A stretch of DNA of 20,756 bases from Sphacelaria rigidula (lineage: Eukaryota; Phaeophyceae; Sphacelariales), in assembly GCA_964200075.2 (NCBI GenBank), contig CAXNAA020000496.1:1-20756 (forward strand), written 5' to 3'. The notes under the pieces were generated by a model. It saw nothing but the letters and a program-made list of their open reading frames with translations, was not told the DNA's origin and ran no database searches. This document shows, one piece after another, positions 19,439 through 20,756 of the stretch. The position numbers were made by a program, and so were the translations under genes. Numbering within the stretch: position 1 is the stretch's first letter; each line of letters starts with the position of its first letter.

Positions 19439-19609
19439 ATGAGCGCACAGATCTTGGAGGTTACTCTTCGTGAGGAAGAAAGCGCCGATTTTTCACCTGA
19501 TTTTGAATTCGATAATTATGACGATAGAGGGCGCGTGACAAGATCCTCATTTGATACCACATTTGCCGGAGATCTCGAAATTAGACGCTACAGCAGGGTA
19601 CAATATTAG
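19439..19609 (+). CDS. Hypothetical acidic ORF, possible first exon of a divergent gene
   Basis: I do not recognise this protein. An ATG at 19439 opens a 56-residue frame that starts MSAQILEVTLREEESADF and continues with Asp/Glu/Phe-rich sequence (SPDFEFDNYDD), then RSSFDTTFAGDLEIRRYSR. Its charged, non-repetitive composition differs from the noise frames nearby, and the frame is AG-rich without homopolymers. AGCAGG|GTACAA at 19594 onward could be a donor in frame before the TAG. If real, it is transcribed away from the MYB gene. No second exon could be found. Confidence 0.25.
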   Translation: MSAQILEVTLREEESADFSPDFEFDNYDDRGRVTRSSFDTTFAGDLEIRRYSRVQY

Positions 19610-20756
19610 AGGTGTAGAGTTCCCGTCCGCGGTACCTGATTTCGTTTAACACATTTCCCCTTCTCTACTGTGTTGATCGCGCGATTGAGTTGTTGGTGGA
19701 GGAGAGGGGGAAATATAAGAGATTAAACGTGTCGTAACCGACTATACAATGCAGTACAAGTAACCATGTAGAAGGGGATTGCCGACGGTAGATCGTGAGA
19801 AGATGATCCTGAGCTGCGTTGAACTGGTGCTGAATGTTGTACACCAGACACCGGACCGTTGCGAGTATTATTGAGTTGTCCACCGTCACCAGAGTACGCT
19901 GATGCACACAACGCCACAAGATGAACCCATCAACAACAGCACACGAGGAGAGCCGCCCGCCTCCTAGAGGTCACGATTGTTTGATACGATCTACCTATGC
20001 AGCAAAACCGCCGCGAGGGGGTTAAAACAGGCGCGACTCTGACTTGGATATCATGTTCATCAGTTCTGTACTGTTCTGTAGCTTCTTCTGGGGTTAATTG
20101 ACACAACGGGGAGGCTCCCGGGGGTATCAGTTGACCGCTCCTGTCCAAAATGCAGCTCCTAGCTAGACTTGGTGGGATATGTCACGTCACGCTCAGGCGA
20201 GATGCGGTGAGACAGAACCGACACATGAATACTCGTATTGTCATCACGGTCGATTCTGGTGGGGAAAAGGCCGCGGGCTATAGCCACGACCTCATGAGTA
20301 CCGGCCAAGTACCAGCGCAGTGGTATATTCCTCGGTCGCTTGGCTGACTGCGTACCTCGTGTATCTCGTGGTGATGGGACACTTTCGCGGAGCAAGGCAT
20401 GGAGGTTGAAGGACAGTATGAGACACTAAATATGAGCACATCGACGGTATATTTCTGAGGCAAGCCCATCGGCTGGGCTGCGATGTTTCTTACCAAACAT
20501 CAACTCGACCCTACCGCCGAGTGATGCTACGGTAGGGGTGCACACATATTTTCTGAGGTTGGAGTTGTTTGAAGCCCTCTATCGCATCCAAAATACGCGC
20601 CAGGGCTACTATAACAACGTGCTAGGGAATGGATTTGCAAACGGGGATGCCCTGACCCATATTCTCAGCCCCTGAGCCAGATAAGATTTTGCGCAAAAAG
20701 TGCACCCCTGACGAGAGGGCACAAAAAAAATAATCCTGGACCCCCCCTCCCCCCCC
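19610..20756. other. Right end of window, no gene recognised
   Basis: Frames here are short (up to 84 codons), overlap on both strands and show no known motif. A GCCCATCGGCTGGGC hairpin lies at about 20464-20478, and C-rich runs close the window (20741-20756). Confidence 0.5.

Noticed and set aside
1-20756. Prokaryotic operon, CRISPR array, phage or integron
   Set aside because: There are no gene-dense strands, no regularly spaced identical repeats and no such proteins; spliced exons show that this is eukaryotic DNA.

Overview
The window reads as nuclear DNA of a multicellular-grade eukaryote, not a prokaryote. There is no dense array of open frames. The one clear gene is split into six exons by canonical GT-AG introns of 0.3 to 6.3 kb, and the introns hold short non-autonomous transposable elements. 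Long introns, many poly-G runs, a recurring ACAGTAC motif and low-complexity Gln/His/Gly-rich protein tails fit a stramenopile such as a brown alga. That assignment is inference; no sequence here identifies the species.

The gene lies on the minus strand from 17183 down to 1439. Its six exons join in frame (2562 nt, 853 residues plus stop) and encode a three-repeat MYB (3R-MYB) transcription factor. Exon 1 (16774-17183) carries a Gln/His-rich N-terminus and repeat R1. Exon 2 (10351-10449) carries the first half of R2. Exon 3 (7495-7600) carries the rest of R2 and the start of R3. Exon 4 (4001-4101) carries most of R3. Exon 5 (2769-3579) and exon 6 (1439-2473) encode a long low-complexity tail with acidic, Asn-, His-, Ala- and Gly-rich tracts. 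Only the exon 5/6 junction is uncertain.

Intron 1 (10450-16773) contains a hAT-like element of about 727 bp with two tandem copies of a 104-bp MITE nested inside it. It also holds a 57-bp tandem duplication abutting a 129-bp foldback, and two diverged relatives of the 104-bp MITE. Intron 2 (7601-10350) contains a near-palindromic foldback of about 410 bp, an inverted dimer of the 104-bp MITE, a 219-bp terminal-inverted-repeat element, a small hairpin and a 309-bp element. Intron 3 (4102-7494) contains a 350-bp cluster of nine TTTCTTA heptamers, a tRNA-like SINE candidate, a stop-free stretch ending in a GTACAGTAC stem-loop, and poly-G runs.

Region 1-1438 is the 3' flank of the MYB gene, with nothing recognisable beyond simple repeats. 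Region 17184-20756 is the 5' flank. It holds one weak divergent candidate exon (19439-19609) that starts about 2.3 kb from the MYB start codon.

Only one gene can be described with confidence. 3R-MYBs in animals and plants bind MYB recognition elements and often control cell-cycle (G2/M) genes. Whether this one does so is not visible from the sequence.
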